A DNA stretch of 64,000 nt, taken from Mercenaria mercenaria (taxonomy: Eukaryota > Mollusca > Bivalvia > Venerida > Veneridae). The notes beneath the pieces were generated by a model. The model made no database searches, was not told the origin of the DNA, and was given only the letters and a program-made list of their open reading frames with translations. The position numbers and the translations under genes were made by a program. Shown here one piece after another: positions 23,516 through 36,500 of the stretch (the first letter of the stretch is position 1; each line of letters begins with the position of its first letter). The stretch is taken from the NCBI RefSeq assembly GCF_021730395.1, contig NC_069362.1:85762001-85826000 (forward strand), in the 5' to 3' direction.

Positions 23516-24309
23516 GTATGTAAAACAGAGTTTACATTCCAACTGAAATTTGTTTTCGACATCTACATTTAAAAAAAAATGCAAGCAATTTGTAATCAAA
23601 TGACATGTTGAATCACTCTCATTTAATGTTCGTTTGCCTAACAGGAAAAACATCAACTTAACGCTCATTTAGAAATAAAGCAACCAGTGAAAAGGAAAAA
23701 GATCTTTACAATAACATCCCTTGATAATATTACATGGTAAAGAAGACGTACCAAAAACATCATAAAAAATATGTAATATTTACACTTATCATATATACTA
23801 CCTTTGTGTATGTTGTTAAACTTAACAGATGTATTTTCAATTTCAGCTGCTTTTTTGACGGCGTCAAAGCAAAAACTGCCAACATCTGTTTCACAACAGT
23901 TCCCCTTCTATTAGTTCTGGTCATGAACAGTGTCATGTATGTTGTAACATGGAAACGCATCAGGCAAGAAACATACTCTTTAAACCAAATTTTACAGACT
24001 CCAAACATCACAAACAGATCTCAACGTGCCGCGAAAAATATGTCCATGTTTGTTGTTGCTTTCTTTATTCAATGGGGGCCTCTGTCACTGTTCGGAATCT
24101 GGTCACTACTAGATGCAAATATACCGCTGGCATTGTTTCATATTGTTGTAGTGTTATCTAACATTGGGGGATGTTTGAATCTCTGTGTCTATATGATCAT
24201 CAGACGTAGAAAACTGAAAAGTAGACGCATAGCCAACGAACATAGACAAACAGACTCCAACGAGATGAAAATGTCAAACGTAGCTTCCAAGGGGAAAACA
24301 GAGATATAA
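22980..24309 (+). CDS. seven-transmembrane G-protein-coupled receptor, 332 aa, two exons
   Basis: Exon 1 is 22980-23515 (donor TC|GTATGT), exon 2 is 23847-24309 (acceptor TTTTCAATTTCAG|C). The phase matches (2+1) and the joined frame is 999 nt. The ATG at 22980 follows an A-rich context (GAAAAAGAAATGA) and precedes an extracellular N-terminus with NNST. Seven hydrophobic spans are visible: about residues 29-55, 70-96, 104-132, 145-168, 186-211, 239-264 and 270-296. A cysteine just before TM3 (ELCELY) and one in loop 2 (SSCFFDG) could form the usual disulfide. KRIRQE ends TM5, and the tail is basic then polar. No DRY or NPxxY motif is present, so it is not a typical rhodopsin-class receptor. 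The TM4-TM5 region loosely recalls the cAMP-receptor/GPR157-like group, but I am unsure. Ligand unknown. Confidence 0.82.
23847..24309 (+). CDS. receptor exon 2 (TM5-TM7 and tail)
   Basis: Starts after TTTTCAATTTCAG at 23846 and ends with TAA at 24307-24309. It contains TM5 (FTTVPLLLVLVMNSVMYVV), TM6 with FFIQWGPLSLF, and TM7 with GGCLNLCVYMIIRRRK. Open frame upstream of 23847 is intron. Confidence 0.82.
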
Positions 24310-25170
24310 TTGACTTTGTAAACTCGCAAGGATACATGATTATATGACATTCCACATTTTTAATTTTGATTCTAATAAGTGTGACATGTGTTTCGTACAT
24401 GTAAATTTTGAATACAGTTCGTTCATTTTTTCTTGTACATTTTGCTTGTATGATAAACTAATGTTTATATGGACTAAACGAAAAATTGTTTTTGTTGCTA
24501 AAATACAAAAAAAAATGTAAACTTTATCATGCTTTCATGCAGTTATTGTTGTTACCCAGGACTACAAAACGGTATCCAATTAACAAAGTGTTGAGAAGGT
24601 AATTTACAAAAGATTATTACCGTTTTAAATTACTAAAACTTAGCCTTTTAAAAAAATATCTATTATTATACTTTAGCGGATTGCAAAACAGAAACCCAAA
24701 ATATATCTGGAGTTCCATTGCTAAACACGGGTCAAACTTGTTTGTTTAGCACTGCGGCCTTTCATAGTGTCGGTTTTATAATTGTAGCGATGATGAATCC
24801 TGTAGAAATAACAGTTTTACGAGTTTATTTCGGCAGGATGATTTAAATTAGCTAGACAGTTCATTATTTAATTTAGAAAGCAAACTCTGTATAACGTGTA
24901 CAATTCGTCAGCATACAGCATTTTGAACCTTAATATATTTTGTATTATTAATACTAATATACCTAAACATGATATTTTAAGTAAAGTAGAAGAGATCTCA
25001 TTGCAGCAGTTTACGCAGCGTTGGTTGACTCATGGGTACATCGGTAGGGGGCGTAATAAACTTTTTAAGAATGAATTTTGTACAGAAAATTATTGTAAGT
25101 TAATCAGGCCAATGCAACATTTTTTTATCTTTGTAAATAAGTATTATTGGGCACATTTGTGTCAAATAAT
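24310..25170. other. 3' flank of the receptor gene, no other feature
   Basis: Contains the presumed 3' untranslated region; no canonical AATAAA was identified close to the stop. An open frame at 24896-25213 contains DILSKVEEISLQQFTQRWL, which may be a LINE scrap. The match is too weak to call. Confidence 0.4.
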
Positions 25171-25177
25171 ATTAAAA

Positions 25178-26370
25178 TCCCTCGAGTTATGGACCAGACA
25201 GGGAAAACCCTAATGACCTTCGATCTCCGACTGTGAACTTGACCTTTAATTTAGGGATATGGGTGTTTTGCAAGACATGTTGCCTCCTAATGGTAAACAC
25301 AAGTAACACTGAAATCCCTTCGTGGATGGCAGAGTTGTGAACCAGACAGAAAAAAACTCCTTTGACCTCCAAGTGTGACCGTGACCTTTGAGTAAGGGGT
25401 CTGGGTTTTGTGCATAGCATGTCATCTCATGCAGGGGGTGTGTGCAGGTAATATTTAAAACCTGTTTTGTATGACAGAGTTATGGACCAGACAGGAAAAA
25501 AAACCTACTGACCTTTAAACTCCAAGTGTGACCTTGACCTTTGGGCTAGGGTTCTGGGTGTTGTGCATGCCACGTTGTCTGATTATGGGGAACATTTATG
25601 CGAGGTAATATTGTAGTCCCTTGATGGATGAGAGAGTTCTGAACCAGACCCTGCTCATGCCATGATAACATTTGACGGCCAAGTGTGATCTTGACCTTTA
25701 AGCTAGGGGTCTGATAGTCGAGCATGACATATCACCTTATTATGGCAAGTTATATCAAAATCCCTTCATGTACTATTGAGATACAGACCAGACAGGGAAA
25801 AAGCCATGATGACCTTTGACCTCAGACTGTGACCTTGGAGCTAGGGGTCTGCGTTTTGCGCATGACAAAGTCTCATCATGGGAAACATTTGTGCCAAGTA
25901 ATATTAAAATCCCTTGAATGACTGTTATGGACAGGATATGAAATAGCAGTTCAAGTCTTACCACAAGAGTTCATTAAATAGAAATGTGCATAAATACATT
26001 ATCTTGTGTTGGAAAACAGACAAGTCAGATTATAAATACAAAATTAATACAAAATAAGCCTATCTAACCTTTGATCTCACATAGAACTACGACTTTTAAT
26101 CAAAACATGACAAATGTTTAATATTGCATGTTCATTAGTTGTTCATTATTGTTAACATTTGTGGAAAGCTGTTTGAAAATAATTTTTCCAGGGGATTGGA
26201 GAGATAATACAGACCAGAATAAAATGTCTGACTTTTTATTTTTCATTTGACTTTTTATCTCGCCATCCAACCTTGACCTTGAACTGATGACTGAAAGTGT
26301 GGTGGTGAATGTCATCTCATAATGGTTAACATTTATGTTAAGTAATTTGAATATCCTTTGGGTGAAAGAG
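25178..26370. repeat. tandem array, about 145-157 bp unit, decaying to the right
   Basis: ACCAGACAGG-type marks at 25193, 25341, 25486, 25643 and 25787 define five units. Each contains TGACCTTTGACC, AGCTAGGGGTCTG, CATGACATGTC and TAATATTAAAATCCC. A more diverged unit is visible near 26260-26370. This is the tandem core of a non-autonomous element type common in bivalve genomes (recognised from memory). Confidence 0.85.
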
Positions 26371-27696
26371 GTACAAAGGGGAGCAAAATTATCCCTACTT
26401 GTTTTTTTATCTGATGTGACATCAACCTTCCATCAACATTACTGAAAACTGTGTTCTGCAAATTGTCACTAACAAATTGTGGAAAGTTATTTAGTGGTCA
26501 AAAAGATACAGCGGACATGATTTGTGGTGGACAGACAAGTGGACCTCGTATGTCTCCCCTAAAATATTTGTGTGGGCAAGATTTATGACATACAGACTAT
26601 TTCTCCTCCCTAAATTTTGGCCAGAAAATAATGAAAGTAAAGCCAGGCTTCAATGACCTGGACCTTCAGGCCACTGACTCTTAAAACATTAATATGTAAA
26701 GTCGAAAGCCGCATGTAAAATAATTTCTGACTTGTGAGTCAGGAAACAAAAATGTTAACAGATGGATGCATTACATAACATTTTTCTGTAACACAAATTA
26801 CCAACAGTCTGATTAGTCTTAAATAGCACGTGTGGATAAAAAAAATCAGGTGACCTGAATTTCGCTTCGCGGTTAGATTTGAGTGAAGTTTTAAGTTCGA
26901 AAACGATGATTTTGCCCAAGTCGCCAACTAGCGAGAGCCCTGTAAGGAGGTATAAAATATAGGAAAAGACTTACAAAGATATCAAAAATAGAATAAAAAT
27001 GGAACAGTTTCTGATAAATATGAATTTATTCAATATAAATGATAGCTTTATCACAAGCAAGACAAAAATACAAATATTAAACAATTCAAACACACTTTTC
27101 AAAAACCCCTCCAATTTCTGATGATTAAAGTATGTGTTTGGGCCATCAACAAGAGCTGTCACAGAAGACAGTGCACTCAGCTATTTCCGTGCTGGATAGT
27201 GAAATAGAGCATATCTGAGAAAGAGAGTACTTTCACTGGATAGCATATCAATGTGGATGATGATGTTGGAAGTAATTTATGCCAGATTCTAACACAATCC
27301 CCAGCAATTTAACAGCCTATACATGAATCGTAGATAAAGTATAGATGTTCTATTTCACCCAATAATTGTAACATACAATATTCTACTCTGCTTTCATTAT
27401 ATGCATTTTATATACTCATTTTTTACAGGGCTGAATGTTAGCAATACAAAATACATCAAATTTTCTGAGACTAAAGTTTATTTATTTAGAAGAAATATTC
27501 ACCCATGAGAAAATGTTTGCATGTCTACCATTCTGATAACTTGCCTGTTCAACATCAGTGCCATCTGTCTGGTCGTTTCCCCGGGGCAGTTAATGTATGC
27601 ACCATAAATGTCAACCACTATAAGAGTACCGTAAATAAGTTATAATCCAAGTTCCAATCACCTAGACTCCAGTGTTTACGTAGCATATACATAACT
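26371..27696. other. mostly unrecognised DNA with one hairpin-headed repeat fragment
   Basis: CAACAAGAGCTGTCACAGAAGACAGT near 27148 is another copy of the AACAAGAGCTGTC...GACAGC hairpin head seen at 34.8-35.4, 38.2 and 38.5 kb. The rest shows no features. Confidence 0.5.
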
Positions 27697-27931
27697 GAGC
27701 CGCGGCATGAGAAAACCAACATAGTGGCTTTGCGACCAGCATGGATCCAGACCAGCCTGCGCATCTGCGCAGTCTGGTCAGGATCCATGCTGTTCGCTAA
27801 CAGTTTCTCCAATTCCAATAGGCTTTAAAAGCGAACAGCATGGAGCCTGACCAGACTGCGCGGATGGGCAGGCTGGTCTGGATCCATGCTGGTCACACAC
27901 CCACTATGTTGGTTTTCCCATGGCACGGCTC
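27697..27931. mobile_element. palindromic MITE, copy 1, 235 bp
   Basis: Starts GAGCCGCGGCATGAGAAAACC and ends with the imperfect inverse. The arms are about 100 bp with a short asymmetric loop containing TCTCCAATTCCAATAGGC. Arms contain GCATGGATCCAGACCAGCCT and its inverse. There is no coding potential. No clear target duplication is visible. Confidence 0.93.
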
Positions 27932-28620
27932 ATATGCTGAAATGCCCTGGTGTGTATTTTACTATTTGTGTATTCAAGTGTCATTTTAAGTCATGTGAAC
28001 TATTTAAATTTCATAAACTTTAAGTACAGTATTTACTTCTGATTTCTTTTACATCAGATCCGAGACGTTGTTCAAAATAAAATATTCATAGATGCAACTA
28101 CTTTACACTTCAATTATAAAGTACTAAATATGCAAAAATTAGGGTTTTGAATAGTATGCAAATTGTGGAAGAGGAACTTCCAAAACAGCTAGGTAGTATT
28201 TCCCAAAACATTAAGTTTTGTTTACATTTTAACTTTTCTGGTGGAAAAAAATCGTCTGGTATCACTTTTCCTTGACATCAGTAGCATAACAGTGCAATGT
28301 AGCATGAGTTATGTATACCAGTCTAATCCACTATGTTGTCTGGTCTAGGTTTTAGTCTCTTTTTAGTCTAGCTTTTATGGGGGATCACTTTAATTTTGTT
28401 TTCACAATTTTTATTTAGATATTAAGAAGTTACTTAAATTTTCTTGGATGAATTTACTTTAAAATGTCACTAAATTTTAAATGTTTGCCTCTATTAAAAG
28501 AAAATACAAAGAAACCATTGTTTTAATGCAGTGAAAAGAAACTTAATATGCTCGTGGCTGAAAATTGTTTGTTGACAAGTTCAAAGATGAACAAAATAAC
28601 TGTGGCATGAAAATGTAAAT

Positions 28621-28855
28621 GAGCCGTGCCATGAGAAAACCAACATAGTGGGTTTGCGACCAGCATGGATCCAGACCAGCCTGCGCATCCACGCAGTCTG
28701 GTCAGGATCCATGCTGTTCGCTTTCAAAGCCTATTGGAATTGGAGAAACTGTTAGCTAACAGCATGGATCCTGACCAGACTGCGCGGATGCGCAGGCTGG
28801 TCTGGATCCATGCTGTTCGCAAACCCACTATGTTGGTTTTCTCATGGCATGGCTC
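28621..28855. mobile_element. palindromic MITE, copy 2, 235 bp
   Basis: Same family as 27697-27931, but the loop is in the opposite orientation (CCTATTGGAATTGGAGAAAC). The 4-bp duplication AAAT flanks it (28617-28620 and 28856-28859). The arms are nearly perfect inverses, so it is probably younger than copy 1. Open frames through it are artefacts of the palindrome. Confidence 0.95.
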
Positions 28856-28859
28856 AAAT

Positions 28860-30394
28860 GCAGTTGTAAATGTCTCAAAAATAATGTACTAATTACTTAG
28901 TTGAAAATACTTTTAACAATTAATACACAACCCATTTCTTCAATAAAATGAGTTTTTCTCAAAGAAGGCAGTCATCGCCCATGAATTTCCAAATTTGAAA
29001 GGCCAAGGTCTCTTCCCAATTGCCCAATGAAAAGCCCTGTAACCAAGGTGTTGACGCCGATGCAGGTAAGTAGGATAACTCTCCAAATATATCTCCGTAT
29101 AGTCAAGCTAAAACTCACATAAATAGCCAAATAGCACATCACCATTCAACTGAAATATACATGTTAATGTCCAACAGACAAGCAATGTACAGCATTTTCC
29201 TATCAAAGCAAACTGTATGTAGATGGTACAGAACAATAACAGTAATAGAGTAGTAGCTCTCCAGAGTTTACAGTTAGTTAAACATCTATATTCTGGCTGT
29301 TGAAAATAAAACCATCATTATGCCATGACATAAATTGAAATATTTTTTCCTAGAAACATTTGTACCAACCAAAAAATCAGCTAACTACATTGAGCCTTAC
29401 AATATATTATTCTTCATACTGAGAACAGTATTTGTTTTTCAAAGAGATAAATATGAGAAAATAAGAGGATTATGATGACTAATCCAAGTACCATTACTCC
29501 TTCTGACAAGATGAAGGTCACTAACAGATTAAGTCACTCTTAAACACAACTTAGTTGAAAAAAAATCAAAGTGATGTCTATCGAAAGTCATCAATTATAA
29601 TTTCATTTCATATCAATTTTTAATACAGAAAAAGATAATTGATCTAAGAATAGTATTTTCCTTGGACTTTTTGGTAGGGTTTATAACAGGGGGCTTGACA
29701 TTTTTGTCTTGTATGGTGAATGATTGCACCATATTATCTGAATGTCCATCTTAGCACAAAAAGTTCCTGTTTTCCCCTAAACCCGACTTTCCATCAGTGT
29801 TAATGTTACCCCATTTCACAAATACCAAGCTATTATTTTCCCCAACTTAACAAGCCTGTGAAAAAAAAACCTTCGAAAACTGAGGACATCTGACATTGCA
29901 TCATAAACAAGATACAAGGAAGCTAGCATATTTACATTCATAATGCTGTGATACAAGCTTAAATTCAAGACTACAGAAAATAGTACTGAGATACATGTTT
30001 CCTTCATTATTACTAGAAGAAACTATAACGTCAAAACTGCAAGTCACTTTCATCATTTATCATGATGCACACTTAATGCCCTTCTACTCCCTTTTTCTAT
30101 TTAAGAGCTAAACTGGCCGCTACTGACAGCACCAAAGGAGTGCTGATTTGACATCTTCCAAATTATTTCTTTGTTAATCTTTGTAATTAATGCAAACAAA
30201 CTCCATGCAACATAATTCTTTATCAAAATATGTTCCATCCCTTGCTTCGTCTATGCTCAGCATTATTCAGGTTGAGCGTATCTTCTGCATTTTCCAAAAT
30301 ACTTAATGCTTGATCAATCAATGATTTCCAGTAGATTTTCTGTCTCATTTACAGGAAATTGCACAATATACACATATTTCACAGCCATACACAA
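28860..30394. other. downstream flank / 3' UTR region of MAD2L1
   Basis: No coding or repeat feature was found. The MAD2L1 transcript must end in this stretch or nearby, but no polyadenylation site can be assigned with confidence. Confidence 0.4.
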
Positions 30395-30561
30395 TCATTG
30401 AGTTTTCTTGTAAGCTACCATTGTATCTACTTTGTGTATTGTTGTTGTGAATGAGCGTAAGCGTACTTCTTCAGAATCAGTAACAAACTGTGGTCCAGAC
30501 TCGCCCCAGGAATCGGGAACTTCCAGATCCTTGTCTGTATACACAAGTAGGTCAAAACTAC
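30395..30561 (-). CDS. MAD2L1: MAD2L1 exon 5 (C-terminal safety-belt)
   Basis: Acceptor GTGTATTGCAG ends at 30562; stop at 30397-30395. Codes for SFDLLVYTDKDLEVPDSW, SGPQFVTDSEEVRLRSF and IHKVDTMVAYKKTQ. This is the mobile C-terminal segment that wraps the partner peptide in closed MAD2. Confidence 0.96.
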
Positions 30562-33500
30562 CTGCAATACACATGAAATGTTTGTAACTGACCATTTTTC
30601 AGTAAATATTTACGCCTTATAATCATTTATTTCAATGGTTTCATAAATCTTCAAACCAGAATTACTACATGTGCATACTGAAGATGCTTAAACTACTATC
30701 TAACTACATATTAACGCTGGTTCAAGGGGACATTCAGCTTTTTAAAAAGAAGAAAAAAACGCCTGAAACACAGAGGATTTTTAAGACCCAATTTAAAAGC
30801 CATATAAATTTAATATTAGTCAAAGTATGAGGAAGTCTTCCATTTATTAACAAGAGGACCATGATGGTCCTGAATCGCTCACCTATCCCCACATGACCCA
30901 GTGTTGAACTGAGTATGACGTCGTTATTTCTATTATTTGACACAGTGACCTAGTTTTTGAGCACATGTGACCTAGATATCATCAAGATAAAAAATTCTGA
31001 CCAATTTTCATGAAGATCCATTGAAAAATATGGCCTCTAGAGAGGTCACAAGGTTTTTCTATTATTTGACCTAATGACCTAGTTTTTGAAGGCACGTGAC
31101 CCACTTTTAAACATGACCTAGATATCATCAAGGTGAACATTCTCACCAATTGTCATGAAGATCTCATGAAAAATATGGCCTCTAGAGAGGTCACAAGGTT
31201 TTTCTATTTTTCGACCTACTGACCTAGTTTTTGATCCCACGTGACCCAGTTTCGAACTTGACCTAGATATCATCAAGGCGAACATTCTGACCAATATTCA
31301 TGAAGATCTCATGAAAAATATGGCCTCTAGAGAGGTCACAAGGTTTTTCTATTTTTAGACCTACTGACCTAGTTTTTGACCGCACTTGACCCAGTTTCGA
31401 ATCTGACCTAGATATCATCAAGGTAAACATTCTGACCAATTTTCATGAAGTTCCATTGAGAAATATGGCCTCTAGAGAGGTCACAAGGTTTTTCTATTTT
31501 TAGACCTACTGACCTAGTTTTTGACCGCACGTGACCCAGTTTCGAACTTGACCTAGATATCATCAAGGTAAACATTCTGACCAATTTTCATGAAGATCCA
31601 TTGAGAAATATGGCCTCTAGAGCGGTCACAAGGTTTTTCTATTTTTAGACCTACTGACCTAGTTTTTGACCCCACGTGACCCAGTTTCGAACTTGACCTA
31701 GATATCGTCAAGGTGAACATTCTGACCAATATTCATGAAGATCTCATGAAAAATATGGCCTCTAGAGAGGTCACAAGGTTTTTCTATTTTTAGAACTACT
31801 GACCTAGTTTTTAACCCCACGTGACCCAGTTTCGAACTTGACCTAGATATCATCAAGGTGAACATTCTGACCAACTTTCATGAAGATCCATTGAGAAATA
31901 TGACCTCTAGAGATGTCACAAGGTTTTTCTATTTTTAGACCTACTGACCTAGTTTTTGACCCCATGTGACCCAGTTTCGAATCTGACCTAGATATCATCA
32001 AGGTGAACATTCTGACCAATATTCATGAAGATCTCATGAAAAATATGGCCTCTAGAGAGGTCACAAGGTTTTTCTATTTTTAGACCTACTGACCTAGTTT
32101 TTGAACCCACGTGACCCAGTTTCAAACTTGACCTAGATATCATCAAGGTGAACATTCTGACCAATTTTCATGAAGATCTTGTGAAAAATATGGCCTCTAG
32201 AGAGGTCACAAGGTTTTTCTATTTTTAGAAATACTGACCTAGTTTTGGACCGCATGTGACCCAGTTTCGAACTTGACCTAGATATCATCAAGATAAGCAT
32301 TCTGACCAATTTTCATAAAGACCCCATGAAAAATGTGACCTCTAGAGTGGTCACAAGCAAAAGTTTACGCACGGACGCACGCACGGACGGACGGACGACG
32401 GACGCTGCGCGATCACAAAAGCTCACCTTGTCACTTTGTGACAGGTGAGCTAAAAATGAGAAGAATCTGATGTTTCATGCAGCAGATATATTCAATCACA
32501 TATAGCAAAATAGCTTATTGCAAGCAAATTCAGTGAACTGGTATCCCCTTTTTGAATGGGATAAAGATTGAGGAAAAAGCATTCCCTGTCTGCAAAAAAG
32601 GACTAGTATTTTCAAAATGGATGTCAGTTTGGTCCAAATACCTCACTCCTTACTCAAATACTGAAATAGGTTACATACTTTTGATAAAAGTACACGATGA
32701 AATTAAGTTTGAATCAAATCCATTAAAAAATAAAGCTGTAGGGCAAGTGTATCAAAATTAACCAGAAATTCAATGTAAAAAGGGGCACAACTCTCAAAAC
32801 AGTGGGTACAGGAGTTATAGCCCTTGTGTCATATCATGTGGGTGATGATGTGGGACAACTATTTTCAGTTTGAAACAAATCCATACAGTAATAACTGAGA
32901 TAGAGCGAAAGTGCACCAAAATTTTAACCTGAAATTCTAAGTAAAAAGGGGGGATATTTCATAAAATACTGGTACAAGAGTTATGAACCTTATGCAATAT
33001 GATGTGGGTGATGATGACAAATAACTATTGTAAGTTTGAAGCAAATCCATCATTTATTACAGAGATAAAGATAAATTGCATCAAAACTGTAAACAAGGTG
33101 TGGATGTGGAAGGACGCCTACACCAGGTCAAGTAGGATAGTTCTCCATATTCGAGCTAATAACTATTTATGTAATATGTTAATAAGTACAAAGGGCCATA
33201 AATCTTGTCTTCTACAAGCAATCTGACTTAAACATGCAGGGTCAAATTTCCATATAGCAGTTGACCTCTATCATGCTTTATTGATATTCTTCAAAACATG
33301 TCTAAAATATGAGTCCGGACAGACAGAAAATAAAATAAAACACTATTTATGTGATATATATCTGACTGAAACTTGCAAGGCCACATTTTCCTATTAGCAG
33401 TTAATATTCCTACCACGTTTTATTGAGATCCTGCAAACCAACTCTGAGATATGACTCCAGACAAGTAGAAAATGGAATATTTATTTATTTATTTTGTTGG

Positions 33501-36500
33501 GTTTAACGTCGCACCGACACAATTTTAGGTCATATGGCGACTTTCCAGCTTTTTAATGGTGGAGGAAGACCCCAGGTGCCCCTCCGTGCATAATTTCATC
33601 ACGAGCGGGCACCTGGGTAGAACCACCAACATTCCGTAAGCCAGCTGGGTGGCTTCCTCACGTGAAGAATTCTACGCCCCAAATGAGGTTTCGAACCCAC
33701 ATCGATGAGGGGCAAATGGTTTGAAGTCAACGACTCTAACCACTCGGCCACGGAGGCCCCAGAAAATGGAATAAAAACACTATATATGTGATATATAACT
33801 ATTGTCTGACATGATTCTGGGCGTACAGATGGAAAGTTAGACGGAAAAATGGATGGACTGACAAAACCATATTCCCTCTGCCTTTGGATGGGGATCAAAA
33901 ATTGATACAAATTATTGAAAACTTAAAAGCGGTAAAGACATACAAGGTTCCTCTATAAGTGGCAGGAATGTTACAGAAGCAGTGATCTGTCGTATAACAG
34001 CTCGTATTTCTCCATTCACTTCCTTCTCTGACTTCTCACGAGGTTTGCTGAAATCAAAAGAATTTAAACACGAGTGCTTAAGCATTAGGTTAAACTAATG
34101 AAGTGTAACAGGGAGATTTTAAATTAATTCCATGCATATTTAGTTGAAATAGCACTGTGGTATTAACATTCACATGGCCTCAACAAACTACAGTCAAATG
34201 ATAAATTTATGGAAATCACCTACCGGTACATCAGGGGAACTACATGGGCATGTAACTAAATTTGAAATTTCTAATACATCTCTCAGAGAAAGTTTTAATA
34301 CACAGAGATTTAAAAATGCCTAGAGAAATTAACATTCTGGCATTAATGATGCCATTTTTGAAAATTTTACAGATCATGTAAGTAAATCATCAGAGGTTAA
34401 AAATTAGGTGAGACAGACTTGAGTAAGAAATCACTGCATTTCACTGTGATGGAACATAAACTGACTTTTTGTGCCATGCATACAGAACTTTACTGAAATG
34501 AAATCCCAATGTCTTAAGCATAATTATAAAATGTCCCAGTATAATCATTTGCTTTATTTCTTTTTTTTAACTGGGGTTAGACACACACTGACACAGCTAA
34601 TTTTTCCAGATTTTGATAGCGGAGGTAGTCCCTAGGAGCCTCTTTAGGCATTCTTTCAGGTGCAAGTCAAAACAATGGAATTCCATAAGCCACCTGGATG
34701 GCTTCCTCACATGTAGAGTTCTACACCCAAAGCAAGGTTCTGAATCCATATCAGTGAGGGGAAAGTGATTCGAAGATGAACAAGAGCTGTCAGAGGACAG
34801 CAATACTCGGCTGTCATTTAAATTAAAACAATGAAACAGACATAAACATAACAAGAGCTGTCAGAGGACAGCAATACTCGGCTGTCATTTAAATTAAAAC
34901 AATGAAACAGACATAAACATAACAAGAGCTGTCAGAGGACAGCAATACTCGGCTGTCATTTAAATTAAAACAATGAAACAGACATAAACATAACAAGAGC
35001 TGTCAGAGGACAGCAATACTCGGCTGTCATTTAAATTAAAACAATGAAACAGACATAAACATAACAAGAGCTGTCTGATGACAGCAATACTCGGCTGTCA
35101 TTTAAATTAAAACAATGAAACAGACATAAACATAACAAGAGCTGTCTGATGACAGCAATACTCGGCTGTCATTTAAATTAAAACAATGAAACAGACATAA
35201 ACATAACAAGAGCTGTCTGATGACAGCAATACTCGGCTGTCATTTAAATTAAAACAATGAAACAGACATAAACATAACAAGAGCTGTCTGAGGACAGCAA
35301 TACTCGGCTGTCATTTAAATTAAAACAATGAAACAGACATAAACATAACAAGAGCTGTCTGAGGACAGCAATACTCGGCTGTCATTTAAATTAAAACAAT
35401 GAAACAGACATAAACATAACAAGAGCTGTCAGAGGACAGCAACACTAGACTATTCAACAGCCTTGTCAATTGAATGAATATTAAAGTCGAAAAAAGGAGC
35501 ATAATTTTGTAAAACTGCAAAGTAGAGTTATTGAACCTCTGTACTTCATGTCATATCATGACAGTGAACAAGTGTGTGAAGTTTCAATCCTTTCCCATTA
35601 GTGGGTACTGAGATACCAAAAATTTCTAAGTCAAAAAAGGGGCATAAAAAAAAGCAAACTAGAGTTATGGAACCTGCGCCATGTAAGTCAGTTTATCATA
35701 CTCATAGTGAATAAGAGTGTAAAGTTTCAATCCATTCCCACAAGTGGTTACTGAGATACCAGCTTATATACAAAAACTTAACCAGATTGGGACGCTGACG
35801 CACGAGAGAGTCCAATAGCTCTACCTATTCTTTGAATAGTCCAGCTAAAAGGCTTAACCAAACTGGGATTCTGTCACCATCAAATGAGTGAGTGCAAAAG
35901 CTGTCTTTTCTATGAATAGCCAAGCTAAGAAAATGAATTTGTGTTCCCAGTTAGGAGACTTTCTGACAAGTCAACAAATATATGCCAAAAAATCAACATG
36001 TGTTACATTTATGAAAATTTGGTGCTGAAGTGAAGGATTAAGTCCTTTATTGCAAACATTATATTCAAGGGAGCTTATTTTCATGGAATTCATTTCATAA
36101 GGACAAATCCCTGTGAAAAAGTAAAATATCCATTCAAATTATATTTGAAATTAACCATTTTATGTTCCAAATAAAATATCATTTTTGTCAAAACCATGAA
36201 ATTTTATGCCTATTTCACAATACCATAACTTAATTCAATGATGCATGGATCTGATTCAGAAAAAAATCCATAATTATGTTTTCTGGCTGTATATAAGATT
36301 TTTTAAAATCTTGACTGACCTATCAGTTAAGGCTGTTTTATCACACTCCACATCAAACTGCCATCGTTCCAACACTTCATTCGTGTTTAGACTTTTTATA
36401 ACAACCACTAGCTTGTTTACAGTCATATTGAGAAGCCATTCTAAAATAGATGACATAAAGCAAATATTAAACTTAGCTGACAAAAGATCAAATTCAGAGA

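Noticed and set aside
24896-25213. 105-codon open frame with a LINE-like QRWL motif.
   Set aside because: The similarity is too short, and the right part overlaps the tandem array.
28665-28892. 75-codon open frame with MDPDQ repeats (also 27618-27818).
   Set aside because: It is a translation of the palindromic MITE arms in both copies.
33690-33760. A functional tRNA-Ser gene (also at 62834, 51914, 20260 and 2190).
   Set aside because: The heads continue into SINE bodies, two have target duplications, and cloverleaf pairing is incomplete.
34779-35460. CRISPR-like array of regular repeats.
   Set aside because: The unit is a continuous 71-bp tandem repeat with no unique spacers, in a eukaryotic genome.
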